Assembly (NCBI GenBank): GCA_002340765.1
Contig: DDMS01000036.1
Span: 27,829-51,301, forward strand
From: Flavobacteriaceae bacterium UBA2540
Lineage (GTDB): Bacteria > Bacteroidota > Bacteroidia > Flavobacteriales > Flavobacteriaceae
Direction of reading: 5' to 3'
Length of the DNA: 23,473 bases
In this document: piece by piece, positions 1-5,982 of the stretch
How the letters are laid out: the number at the start of each line of letters is the position of its first letter
Position numbering within the stretch: position 1 is the stretch's first letter
Position numbers and translations under genes: made by a program
The notes under the pieces: generated by a model
Seen by the model: the letters and a program-made list of their open reading frames with translations, nothing else
Told to the model about the DNA's origin: nothing
The model's database searches: none

Positions 1-15
1 TCTAAAACCAACTTT

Positions 16-477
16 TTATGCTAAAAATGTCTCTAAATGATAGGTTGGAAAACCATTTTCCTGTTCAAATAATTTAGAAAAATCCATTACGTTTTTAATG
101 TTGTCAAACTCACAGAGCAATGCAATAACTGCTGATAAACCATCAAATAAAATATCTTTTGAGGTTGGATTCTTAGGCCTTTTATTATAATGACACAAAG
201 GAGTTGAAAATCCGCAAGCATCTAAAAACACTTTTTCAATTTGTAAGATTTCTAAAGGAGTATATCCGTTAAACTTTCTTCCAAGATTCTCATGAACTCT
301 TCCAACATAACTCAATTTTAACGAGCCATGACCTTCAGTAAGGTGTTTCCAACTGTCATGATTGTCTAAAATATTACCAACTGCACAAGCTTTACAATCC
401 TCAGGATTTAGTAAATTATTGTGATAGGCATTGTATAGTTTAATAAGTGCTTGCTCTAATCTTCTAGTTGTTTTCAT
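16..477 (-). CDS. Conserved Flavobacteriaceae protein of unknown function, Cys-containing
   Basis: A 153-residue soluble protein without signal peptide or membrane segment. From memory, homologues are common in Flavobacteriaceae and are often labelled Na+-translocating NADH-quinone reductase subunit F. That label is not supported here: there is no 2Fe-2S ferredoxin domain, no FAD/NADH-binding motif and no N-terminal membrane helix, and the length is about a third of NqrF. Visible traits are a CKAC motif (Cys28, Cys31) followed by AVGN, further cysteines at 88, 95 and 122, a GRKFNGYTPLE segment around 66-76, and a helical C-terminal half. The CxxC plus later cysteines could bind metal or form a redox pair (inference). 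It starts with ATG at 477 and ends with TAA at 16-18, and is divergent from the aspartyl protease gene. The function is unknown. Confidence 0.85.
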   Translation of the reverse strand: MKTTRRLEQALIKLYNAYHNNLLNPEDCKACAVGNILDNHDSWKHLTEGHGSLKLSYVGRVHENLGRKFNGYTPLEILQIEKVFLDACGFSTPLCHYNKRPKNPTSKDILFDGLSAVIALLCEFDNIKNVMDFSKLFEQENGFPTYHLETFLA

Positions 478-632
478 TTTTATTTTAAATTTTAACTAAG
501 TTACGAAATTTGATTTAAAATTCAAATTATGAAATTGGTATCATCATATTTAGAATTAAATTAAATTATGACCTCAGTTGGTTTTTTTCTGAATTGATTA
601 AATTGTATTTTTGGTTTTTGTAATAGAGTAGC

Positions 633-1094
633 ATGAAAAAAATTCAAAAAATATTAGAGAAACAAAATTACATCAGAATAAAATTAAAAAATATTGCCAC
701 AAATCATCTCGAATTAAAAGCGACAATTAATGATATAAAAGGCCGTTTTATTTTGGATACAGGAGCTTCAAATTCTTGTGTTGGAGTGGATTTAATCGAG
801 TTTTTCAAGTTGGACGCCAAAGAAAGTGACACCAAAGCTGCAGGTGCAGGTGCCATCGATATGGAAACTCAAGAGTCAGTAAATAATTCACTGAAAATTG
901 GCAATTGGAAAACCAAAAATTGTCACTTGGTTTTATTTAATTTGTCGCACGTAAATACGGCACTTTTACAGCACAATGCTGATAAAGTTCACGGAATTAT
1001 CGGATCAGATATTTTACAACAAGGAAAAGCTTTTATTGACTATAACAAAAATGTATTGTATCTAAAGAAATTAAAACAAAAAAATAATATTTAA
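633..1094 (+). CDS. Single-domain retropepsin-like aspartyl protease
   Basis: A 153-residue protein with the aspartyl protease signature LDTGAS at residues 41-46 (catalytic Asp42), preceded by a beta-strand segment and followed by a second hydrophobic-hydrophobic-Gly element (HGIIGSDIL) near residue 123. One Asp-Thr-Gly motif and half the length of pepsin mean it would act as a homodimer, as retropepsins do (family knowledge). No signal peptide or transmembrane helix is evident, so it is probably cytoplasmic; its substrate cannot be read from the sequence. The stop is 11 nt before the YqeY-like gene, so the two are probably co-transcribed. A TAnnTTTG-like box (TATTTTTG, 606-613) lies 19 nt before the ATG but has no well-spaced -33 element. 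Confidence 0.88.
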   Translation: MKKIQKILEKQNYIRIKLKNIATNHLELKATINDIKGRFILDTGASNSCVGVDLIEFFKLDAKESDTKAAGAGAIDMETQESVNNSLKIGNWKTKNCHLVLFNLSHVNTALLQHNADKVHGIIGSDILQQGKAFIDYNKNVLYLKKLKQKNNI

Positions 1095-1105
1095 ATAAAG
1101 TACTT

Positions 1106-1555
1106 ATGAATTTGCAAGCACAAGTAATGGAAAAAATGAAAGAAGCAATGAGAGCGAAAGACACCATTGCTTTACAAGCTTTAAGAGCTGTAAAATCTGC
1201 TTTCTTATTAGCAAAAACTGAGAAAGGAGCACAAGATGAACTGACAGCAGAGCAAGAGATAAAAATTATTCAAAAGCAAGTAAAACAGCGAAAAGACAGT
1301 GCTGCTATTTTTTTACAACAAGGAAGAGAAGATTTAGCCACACCTGAACTTCAAGAAATAGCAATTTTAGAACAATTTTTACCAAAAGCGCTTTCTGAAA
1401 GTGAAATTGCAACTGTTGTTATAGAAACCATCAAAGAATTAGGAGCTTCAGGAATGCAAGATATGGGGAAAGTGGTGGGAGTTGTATCTAAAAAAATGGT
1501 TGGACAGGCAGATGGGAAAATGATTGCTGATTTAATTAAAAAACATTTAGCGTAA
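1106..1555 (+). CDS. GatB/YqeY domain-containing protein
   Basis: A 149-residue protein matching the YqeY family over its whole length: N-terminal helical segment with MKEAMRAKD and ALQALRAVKSA, a central QVKQRKDSAAIF segment around residues 60-70, FLPKALSE around 92-99, and a C-terminal GMQDMGKVVGVVSKKMVGQADGK stretch typical of the GatB C-terminal/YqeY fold. That fold is the tRNA-binding tail of the GatB amidotransferase subunit. Free-standing YqeY has been suspected of a tRNA-related role, but the reaction is not established. It lies directly behind the aspartyl protease in an apparent two-gene operon. The gene is intact and ends a few bases before the tRNA-Arg remnant. Confidence 0.93.
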   Translation: MNLQAQVMEKMKEAMRAKDTIALQALRAVKSAFLLAKTEKGAQDELTAEQEIKIIQKQVKQRKDSAAIFLQQGREDLATPELQEIAILEQFLPKALSESEIATVVIETIKELGASGMQDMGKVVGVVSKKMVGQADGKMIADLIKKHLA

Positions 1556-1572
1556 TATTTTTTGGCTCCATA

Positions 1573-1591
1573 CCTGCCTGCGGCAGGCAGG
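1573..1591. repeat. 19-nt perfect palindrome (REP-like)
   Basis: CCTGCCTGC-G-GCAGGCAGG: 9-nt arms around one base. It is GC-rich in an AT-rich genome and lies inside the tRNA-Arg remnant between tRNA positions 9 and 10. It shares the CCTGCC/GGCAGG core with a second palindrome 17 nt downstream, which resembles a REP doublet or a very small MITE. Similar CCTGCC-type palindromes recur in many Bacteroidota genomes, as far as I recall. Confidence 0.8.
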
Positions 1592-1604
1592 GTTCAATTG
1601 GATA

Positions 1605-1624
1605 TTCGCCTGCCGTAGGCAGGA
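1605..1624. repeat. Second CCTGCC-type palindrome
   Basis: Core CCTGCC (1609-1614), GTA, GGCAGG (1618-1623). This insert of about 20 nt interrupts the tRNA-Arg remnant at the end of its D-loop. Its arms are complementary to those of the palindrome at 1573-1591, so both can fold separately or pair with each other. Confidence 0.75.
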
Positions 1625-1657
1625 AATATCAGATTTCTAAATTTAAAGGATTATAAT

Positions 1658-1906
1658 ATGTATGTTGTTTACGTAATATAAAGTGAGAGAGAAAAAAGGC
1701 TTTATAAAGGTTTTACAAATGATTTAGAGAAAAGAATGAAAGAACATAATTCGAAAAAGACAGCTTCAACAAAAGCATATACTCCTTGGGTTTTAGTTTA
1801 TTTCGAAGAAGTGACCGATAGAACAGCTGCAAGGGAAAGAGAAAAATATTTAAAATCAGGAATAGGAAGAGAATATCTAAAAAAAATAATTAATATGGCT
1901 CCATAG
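1658..1906 (+). pseudogene. Small URI-type GIY-YIG endonuclease, broken by an in-frame stop
   Basis: Read through, the frame gives 82 codons of a UvrC-N-terminal/YhbQ-like GIY-YIG nuclease: YVVYVI (GIY strand), then LYKGFTNDLEKRMKEHN (YIG strand plus the following Arg/His helix), then AREREKYLKSGIGREYLKK at the C-terminus. Codon 8 is TAA (1679-1681), between VI and SERE, where the family normally has a sense codon such as Lys or Arg. No downstream start keeps the GIY motif, so the product is almost certainly lost. The last codons (ATG GCT CCA TAG) run into the tRNA-Arg gene, which supplies the stop codon. The rest of the frame is intact, suggesting recent inactivation. Confidence 0.82.
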
Positions 1907-1973
1907 TTCAATTGGATAGAATATCAGATTTCGGCTCTGACGGTTGAAGGTTCGAATCCTTCTGGGGTCACCA
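1897..1973 (+). tRNA. tRNA-Arg (anticodon TCG), CCA encoded
   Basis: A complete cloverleaf folds by hand. The acceptor GGCTCCA (1897-1903) pairs with TGGGGTC (1963-1969) including two G-U pairs. The D-stem is GTTC/GAAT, the anticodon stem TCAGA/TCTGA (1924-1928, 1936-1940) around the loop TTTCGGC, and the T-arm GAAGG-TTCGAAT-CCTTC (1946-1962). Discriminator A1970 is followed by an encoded CCA. Anticodon TCG (1931-1933) reads CGA and related Arg codons. The first 10 bases also form the 3' end of the GIY-YIG reading frame. A strong terminator follows within two bases. Confidence 0.95.
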
Positions 1974-1974
1974 T

Positions 1975-2007
1975 AAAGTCCAAAACAATGTTTTGGACTT
2001 TTTTTAT
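1975..2007 (+). terminator. Rho-independent terminator after tRNA-Arg
   Basis: Stem AAGTCCAAAAC (1976-1986), loop AAT, stem GTTTTGGACTT (1990-2000): 11 perfect base pairs followed by a T-run. It directly abuts the tRNA 3' end. Confidence 0.9.
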
Positions 2008-2094
2008 TTTATAAATTTTGATTATGTGATAGATATCAGTAAAATCAACAATAAAATTTTTCACTTTTGAACTAGATTCATAAATTTTTAAATA

Positions 2095-2494
2095 ATGAAA
2101 AGAGAATATTTTTTTTGAAATTATGACCAGAAATCTAATTACCTTCAGTGTAATTGATCAATAAGTTGATGCTAAAAAGATATTTGAAGAAAAATTAATT
2201 AAACATATCTCCATAGTTTCTGAAAAAGCAATTGTTGGTATAATGAATTATGTAGATTTCTTAAAAGTAAGTTTTACAGATGTTACTTTAGATGAAAAAT
2301 AAGTTGAAACCTAAGTGTATGATATGTTTTCTATAGAGCAAGTAATAACCAAAAATTTATTTATGGTACCTTCAAATTCAACCATAAAAGAGGTTGGCAT
2401 CCTTCTTTGTGAAAAAGAATTTTATGCTTTGCCAATTGTTGATGATAATGAATTGGTTGGAATTGTAACTACTAAAGATTTGATAAAATTTTAG
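2095..2494 (+). pseudogene. Tandem CBS-domain protein, decayed (frameshift plus three stops)
   Basis: Remnant of a protein of about 130 residues with two CBS domains. ATG at 2095 gives MKREYFF and then runs into TGA within a run of eight T (2109-2116). A shift of frame there restores EIMTRNLITFSVID, the usual start of CBS domain 1. In that frame TAA codons occur at 2162-2164, 2300-2302 and 2312-2314. Between and after them the family sequence is still clear: AKKIFEEKLIKHISIVSEKAIVGIMNY in domain 1, and VITKNLFMVPSNSTIKEVG, EFYALPIVDDNELVGIVTTKDL in domain 2. CBS pairs usually sense adenine nucleotides. Only the segment after the third stop (ATG 2324) could still be made, a 56-residue lone CBS motif. 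Confidence 0.85.
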
Positions 2495-2518
2495 TAAAAC
2501 ATATGGATTAATTATTTG

Positions 2519-2558
2519 AAAAAACAGGCTGATTTTAAAAAAAACAAACTGCTTTTTT
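2519..2558 (-). terminator. Possible terminator of the rpe operon
   Basis: AAAAAA-CAG (2519-2527) can pair with CTG-C-TTTTTT (2549-2558) with one bulged base and a loop of about 21 nt; the U-run faces leftward transcription. It overlaps the stop codon of the oxidoreductase gene. The stem is weak, so this is tentative. Confidence 0.35.
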
Positions 2559-3846
2559 ATTGATATTCTGACGTTAATTCGTCAACAACTAAACCATCTT
2601 CAAGCGTTTTTATGACTCCTATTGCAGCTCTTTCTCCAGCAATCATTGCTGCATTTAAGGAGCCATTCAACAAAACATCACCCGCTAAAAAGACAGACGA
2701 ATTTAACTGAGTTTCTGTATGTGAAAGTTCATATTGTAGATTTGAGATTTTTGGAAGCGCTTTTTTAATTTGATATCTTTTTAAAAATTTGGCATCATCA
2801 ATTCCACAAAAATTATTCAGTTCTTTTTGAACACTTTTTATGAGATTTTCTTCACTCAAATCATGATTTTTAACAATTGTAACTGACAATAATTCTTTGC
2901 TATTTTCGCCAAATATTTGAACACTTGTATGATAAAAAATATTATTTACAAGTGCTTTTTCGTCAGCAATTAATCCGATAATTGGAGATTTTAATACCCG
3001 CTTTTCACATTCAAAATATAATGTATCGCAACTTTTCCATTCGATTTCTTGATTCTTTAAATTAGAAATTAATGAACTTGCTTCGGTAGCAATAATAGTA
3101 AAATTTGTTGCAATTTCAGTTCCATCAACCAAAATAATACTATTATTTTTCACTTCTTTTACACGAGTTTCAAATTGAATTTTTGTGTTTTTTAAAGTAG
3201 TAAATAGTTGATTCGGAATTTCTTGCATTCCATTTTTTGGGATGGCAGCCAATCCATCTCCAAACATTTTATAGACAAACTCAAACATCCTTGAAGAAGT
3301 TTCTAGATTGGGTTCTAAAAAAATGCCACTAAAAAATGGTTTGAAAAATGTTGTGATTATCTTTTCAGAAAAACCGAATTCTTGTAAATAGTGTAATGTT
3401 GTAATTTCAGGCGTTTTAAAAATAGCTTCGAGAGTTTTTTTCTTTAAAATAGTATTGAGCTGAAGAATTTTTATTTTGTCTTTAATACTTCCAACAGATG
3501 AAAAAATAGTAGGTAAAAGGAATGAAATTTTTCTCAAAGGATCACCAATGGTTTGTGATTTTCCATTACTAAAAATAGTAGCTCCAGGCAATAATTCTTG
3601 TAATTTTAGTGATGTATAGTCCAAATATTTCTTTGCAGCAGAATAAGAAGTCAACAATACCTGAAAACCGTGATCTAACGTAAATCCCTCAACATAATCA
3701 GATTTAACACGTCCGCCAATAGATTCGGAAGCCTCTAGAATTTTGGGATGATACCCATTTTCTTCTAAAACTTTGGCGGCAATCAAGCCACTAATTCCTG
3801 CGCCAATGATATGAATTTTATATTCGGATTTTTTCATTTTCGTCAT
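2557..3846 (-). CDS. FAD-dependent amine oxidase/protoporphyrinogen oxidase-like oxidoreductase
   Basis: A 429-residue flavoprotein of the NAD(P)/FAD-dependent oxidoreductase superfamily. The Rossmann dinucleotide motif IIGAGISG is at residues 13-20, the acidic ribose-binding Glu38 follows in ILEAS, and the GGR motif of amine oxidases/HemG-type proteins is at 44-46. The C-terminal FAD motif FLAGD...GSLNAAMIAGERAA is around 386-408. No signal peptide is seen. The substrate is not evident; the context (rpe, exonuclease) gives no pathway clue. The first ATG (3846) overlaps the preceding gene by 29 nt; ATG at 3837 (MKKSEYK) is an equally plausible start. Either way it is translationally overlapped with the upstream nuclease gene, so it belongs to the same operon. 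Confidence 0.88.
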   Translation of the reverse strand: MTKMKKSEYKIHIIGAGISGLIAAKVLEENGYHPKILEASESIGGRVKSDYVEGFTLDHGFQVLLTSYSAAKKYLDYTSLKLQELLPGATIFSNGKSQTIGDPLRKISFLLPTIFSSVGSIKDKIKILQLNTILKKKTLEAIFKTPEITTLHYLQEFGFSEKIITTFFKPFFSGIFLEPNLETSSRMFEFVYKMFGDGLAAIPKNGMQEIPNQLFTTLKNTKIQFETRVKEVKNNSIILVDGTEIATNFTIIATEASSLISNLKNQEIEWKSCDTLYFECEKRVLKSPIIGLIADEKALVNNIFYHTSVQIFGENSKELLSVTIVKNHDLSEENLIKSVQKELNNFCGIDDAKFLKRYQIKKALPKISNLQYELSHTETQLNSSVFLAGDVLLNGSLNAAMIAGERAAIGVIKTLEDGLVVDELTSEYQ

Positions 3847-5203
3847 TTTTTAATTTCTCTAATTTTCTTAAATGTGAAGCCAAAATTCGCTGAATATCTC
3901 TGTTGTCTTTTTGTGGATTTACAAAAAATTGATACTCGTCAGGAGTTGTCAATTGCTCAGATTGTTGTAATTCAACATACCCAAAACCTCTGTAAATTCC
4001 CTCTAAAATCAATGCAAATCCGATTTCGTTTTCAGTTCTTCCTTGTTCTTTAATTACAATATTTTCTGCACCAATTCCGACTGATTTTATGGCGTCAATA
4101 ACACGAATATTATAATTTTCGGCATTTTCTTCATCACAACAAATTCCTTTACATTCTTTAATTTGATAATGAAAACAAGTAGTTACGTTGGTCTGCAAAT
4201 GGCAATATTTGGGGCATAATTCAAATTCTTTGCACAAATATTCTAGATGATTTCTGCATTCAGAAACTGTATAGTATTTGGTAATTGGAGTTGGAATCAA
4301 CTTCAATCTATTGTATGCCAAATGCAAAATTCCTTTTTGGTCTTCATACGAAAACAAACCCACAGCTTCACTTGACCTTCTTTGAGCTCGGTTATATTTC
4401 GGAAAAACTTTTTTAATTTCTGAGGATTCTAGCAATAACGCTAATAATTCACTGCCTGTGATTGTGAAGGAAATATGAGCGATTTCCAAACACATATTTT
4501 GCTCTTTTTTCTTTTTGTCATAAAAATGACTTATCACTCTTTGTTTTATATTATTTGCTTTTCCGACATAAATGACCTCTTTTGCAGCATTTTTAAAATA
4601 ATAAACACCATGAGTTTCAGGCAAATCATCAACGATTTTTTTATCTAAAAGGGCAGGCAAAGTAGCTTGTCTTGAACGTGGATTTAAAAATGAATTAATC
4701 GTAAAATCGTTGTCTCTTTTTACCAATCTTCGAAATAATTCAGTGGTAGCTTCTGCATCGCCTTTTGCTCTATGTCTTCCATTGATTGGAATGTTTTCAG
4801 CACTGCATATGTTTCCTAAACTGTAGGATTTTAGTCCAGGAATGATTTTTCTTGACAAGCGAACTGTACACAATTTTTTTCGTTTGAAATCAAATCCCAA
4901 ACTTTTAAATTCATCTTGAATAATATTGTAATCGAAATTTACATTGTGCGCAACAAAAATGGTGTCTTGTGTAATTTCTGCTACTTTTTTTGCAATTTCA
5001 TAAAATTTTGGCGCATTTCGAACCATGGCATTGTCAATTCCTGTCAGATTTGTAATGAAAGCAGGAATGTTTTGTTCAGGATTTACCAATGATGTAAACT
5101 CGTCAATCACATGTTTTCCATCAAAAAGAAAAATGGAAATTTCGGTTATCTTCTGTCCTTTATACCCATTTCCTGTGGTTTCTATGTCAACAACTGAAAA
5201 CAA
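3818..5203 (-). CDS. DnaQ-type 3'-5' exonuclease fused to a UvrC-like GIY-YIG nuclease
   Basis: A 461-residue two-nuclease protein. Residues 1-165 are a DEDDh exonuclease: Asp6/Glu8 in VDIETTG, HNVNFDYN at 86-93, and HRAKGDA at 144-150. Residues about 192-275 are a UvrC-N-terminal GIY-YIG domain: GVYYF at 199-203, IYVGKA at 211-216, then the Arg helix and LLALLLESSEIKKVFPKYN with the metal-binding Glu. The remaining 180 residues include a Cys-rich patch (ELCPKYCHL, CKGICCDEE) resembling the UvrC/Cho region after the nuclease domain. Such fusions are known in several phyla and are probably repair nucleases, but the exact role is unproven. The start is TTG (5201-5203), because the codon before it is the rpe stop in the same frame and homologues begin immediately before the DIETTG motif. 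Confidence 0.9.
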   Translation of the reverse strand: MFSVVDIETTGNGYKGQKITEISIFLFDGKHVIDEFTSLVNPEQNIPAFITNLTGIDNAMVRNAPKFYEIAKKVAEITQDTIFVAHNVNFDYNIIQDEFKSLGFDFKRKKLCTVRLSRKIIPGLKSYSLGNICSAENIPINGRHRAKGDAEATTELFRRLVKRDNDFTINSFLNPRSRQATLPALLDKKIVDDLPETHGVYYFKNAAKEVIYVGKANNIKQRVISHFYDKKKKEQNMCLEIAHISFTITGSELLALLLESSEIKKVFPKYNRAQRRSSEAVGLFSYEDQKGILHLAYNRLKLIPTPITKYYTVSECRNHLEYLCKEFELCPKYCHLQTNVTTCFHYQIKECKGICCDEENAENYNIRVIDAIKSVGIGAENIVIKEQGRTENEIGFALILEGIYRGFGYVELQQSEQLTTPDEYQFFVNPQKDNRDIQRILASHLRKLEKLKNDENEKIRI

Positions 5204-5863
5204 TTAATTGATCATTTTCTTTAAATCAGCAATGGTTTCTGTAGGATTTTTTGCGCTAAAAACATAGCTTCCAGCAACTAAAATATTGGCGCCAACTTCT
5301 ATCAATGCATTGGCATTTTTATCAGTAACTCCACCATCAATTTCTATCAAACAAGATGATTTTGAAAAATCAATCAAATTTTTAAGTTGTTGTACTTTTT
5401 TGTAAGTATTTTCAATAAATGATTGTCCGCCAAAACCAGGATTTACACTCATCAAACAAACCAAATCCAAATCAATAATCATATCTTCTAAAACTGCGAT
5501 GGGTGTGTGTGGATTTAAGGCAACTCCAGCTTTCATTCCAGCATCTTTAATGGCTTGTACAGTTTTGTGTAAATGCGTGCAAGCCTCATAATGGACCGTT
5601 AAAATATTGGAACCCAAATCAGCAAAAGTTTGAATGTATCTGTCAGGATCAACAATCATTAAATGTACATCAATCGTTTTTATTGCATGTTTGGTAATTG
5701 CTTTCAAAACTGGCATTCCAAAAGAAATATTGGGCACAAAAACGCCATCCATAATGTCAATATGAAACCAATCAGCGTCGCTATTATTGACCATTTCTAT
5801 GTCGCGTTGTAAATTTGCAAAATCTGCCGCTAAGATTGAGGGAGCTATTAAAGAAGTTTTCAT
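5204..5863 (-). CDS. rpe: Ribulose-phosphate 3-epimerase
   Basis: A 219-residue TIM barrel interconverting ribulose-5-phosphate and xylulose-5-phosphate in the pentose phosphate pathway. Diagnostic motifs are APSILAADF (7-15), HIDIMDGVFVPNISFG (34-49) with metal ligands His34 and Asp36, the His67 ligand in DVHLMI, MSVNPGFGGQ (138-147), and the catalytic Asp177 in EIDGGVT. Length is normal. It is the first gene of an operon: its TAA is followed without spacer by the TTG of the exonuclease/GIY-YIG gene. A good Bacteroidota promoter lies just upstream. Confidence 0.97.
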   Translation of the reverse strand: MKTSLIAPSILAADFANLQRDIEMVNNSDADWFHIDIMDGVFVPNISFGMPVLKAITKHAIKTIDVHLMIVDPDRYIQTFADLGSNILTVHYEACTHLHKTVQAIKDAGMKAGVALNPHTPIAVLEDMIIDLDLVCLMSVNPGFGGQSFIENTYKKVQQLKNLIDFSKSSCLIEIDGGVTDKNANALIEVGANILVAGSYVFSAKNPTETIADLKKMIN

Positions 5864-5883
5864 TGTAAATGATTTAATTGTTA

Positions 5884-5914
5884 CAAAGATAAAGCATCAT
5901 AAGAAAGCCGCAAA
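5884..5914 (-). promoter_or_regulatory. Bacteroidota-type promoter of rpe
   Basis: On the minus strand, TTTG (5914-5911), 19 nt, then TATCTTTG (5891-5884) matches the TTTG-N19-21-TAnnTTTG consensus of the Bacteroidota primary sigma factor exactly. The rpe ATG begins 20 nt beyond the -7 box. Confidence 0.65.
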
Positions 5915-5929
5915 GAAAAAATGTGACAT

Positions 5930-5960
5930 AAAAAAACTTCAATTTTTGGTCGAAGTTTTG
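5930..5960 (-). terminator. Rho-independent terminator of the phytase transcript
   Basis: On the minus strand, AAAACTTC (5959-5952) pairs with GAAGTTTT (5940-5933), loop 11 nt, followed by a T-run. It lies just past the phytase stop and upstream of the rpe promoter, separating the two units. Confidence 0.75.
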
Positions 5961-5982
5961 AAAGAATTTGTATTCTTAAAAT

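Larger units (their letters stand above)
1564..1637 (+). repeat. tRNA-Arg 5'-half remnant split by two palindromes
   Basis: Three blocks match, in order, the first 36 nt of the intact tRNA-Arg at 1897-1932: GGCTCCATA (1564-1572), GTTCAATTGGATA (1592-1604) and AATATCAGATTTC (1625-1637). Together they give 35 of 36 nt; one G is lost at the second junction. Palindromes occupy the two gaps. The first sits exactly between canonical tRNA positions 9 and 10, the second after the D-loop. Homology stops after the second base of the anticodon, so the copy lacks the 3' half and cannot be a tRNA. The coordinates and identities are read directly; the origin by insertion is inference. Confidence 0.88.
1564..1932 (+). 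mobile_element. Candidate GIY-YIG insertion unit at tRNA-Arg, flanked by tRNA 5'-half repeats
   Basis: Two copies of the tRNA-Arg 5' half (1564-1637, interrupted; 1897-1932, intact) flank about 260 bp holding a small GIY-YIG nuclease gene. This is what is expected if an element carrying its own tRNA 5'-half copy entered the anticodon loop and regenerated a functional tRNA at its downstream edge. It mirrors integrases that use tRNA 3' ends but involves the 5' half and has no integrase. The repeats and gene are directly visible; mobility is inferred. A simple local duplication is the main alternative. Confidence 0.5.

Noticed and set aside
16..477. NqrF (Na+-NADH-quinone reductase subunit F), a label I recall on homologues
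   Set aside because: No ferredoxin, FAD or NADH-binding motifs and only 153 residues.
606..613. TATTTTTG as a full promoter for the aspartyl protease gene
   Set aside because: The -7 box fits, but the nearest upstream TTG (578-580) is 25 nt away, beyond the usual 19-21, so it is not listed as a feature.
1564..1637. A second tRNA-Arg gene, possibly with an unusual D-arm or an intron
   Set aside because: The 3' half, T-arm and acceptor 3' strand are absent after 1637, where unrelated AT-rich sequence begins; nothing downstream completes it before the intact tRNA.
1679..2314. Possible reassignment of TAA to a sense codon, since two neighbouring genes contain in-frame TAA
   Set aside because: TAA is the normal stop of intact genes here, including the unknown Cys protein, the YqeY-like gene, rpe and the FAD oxidoreductase, and the long genes contain no internal TAA. 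The CBS remnant also has a frameshift. Decay explains it better.
3811..4053. 80-codon plus-strand frame opposite the exonuclease/oxidoreductase junction
   Set aside because: Antisense to two well-supported overlapping genes; Phe/Leu-rich composition is typical of a reverse-strand shadow.
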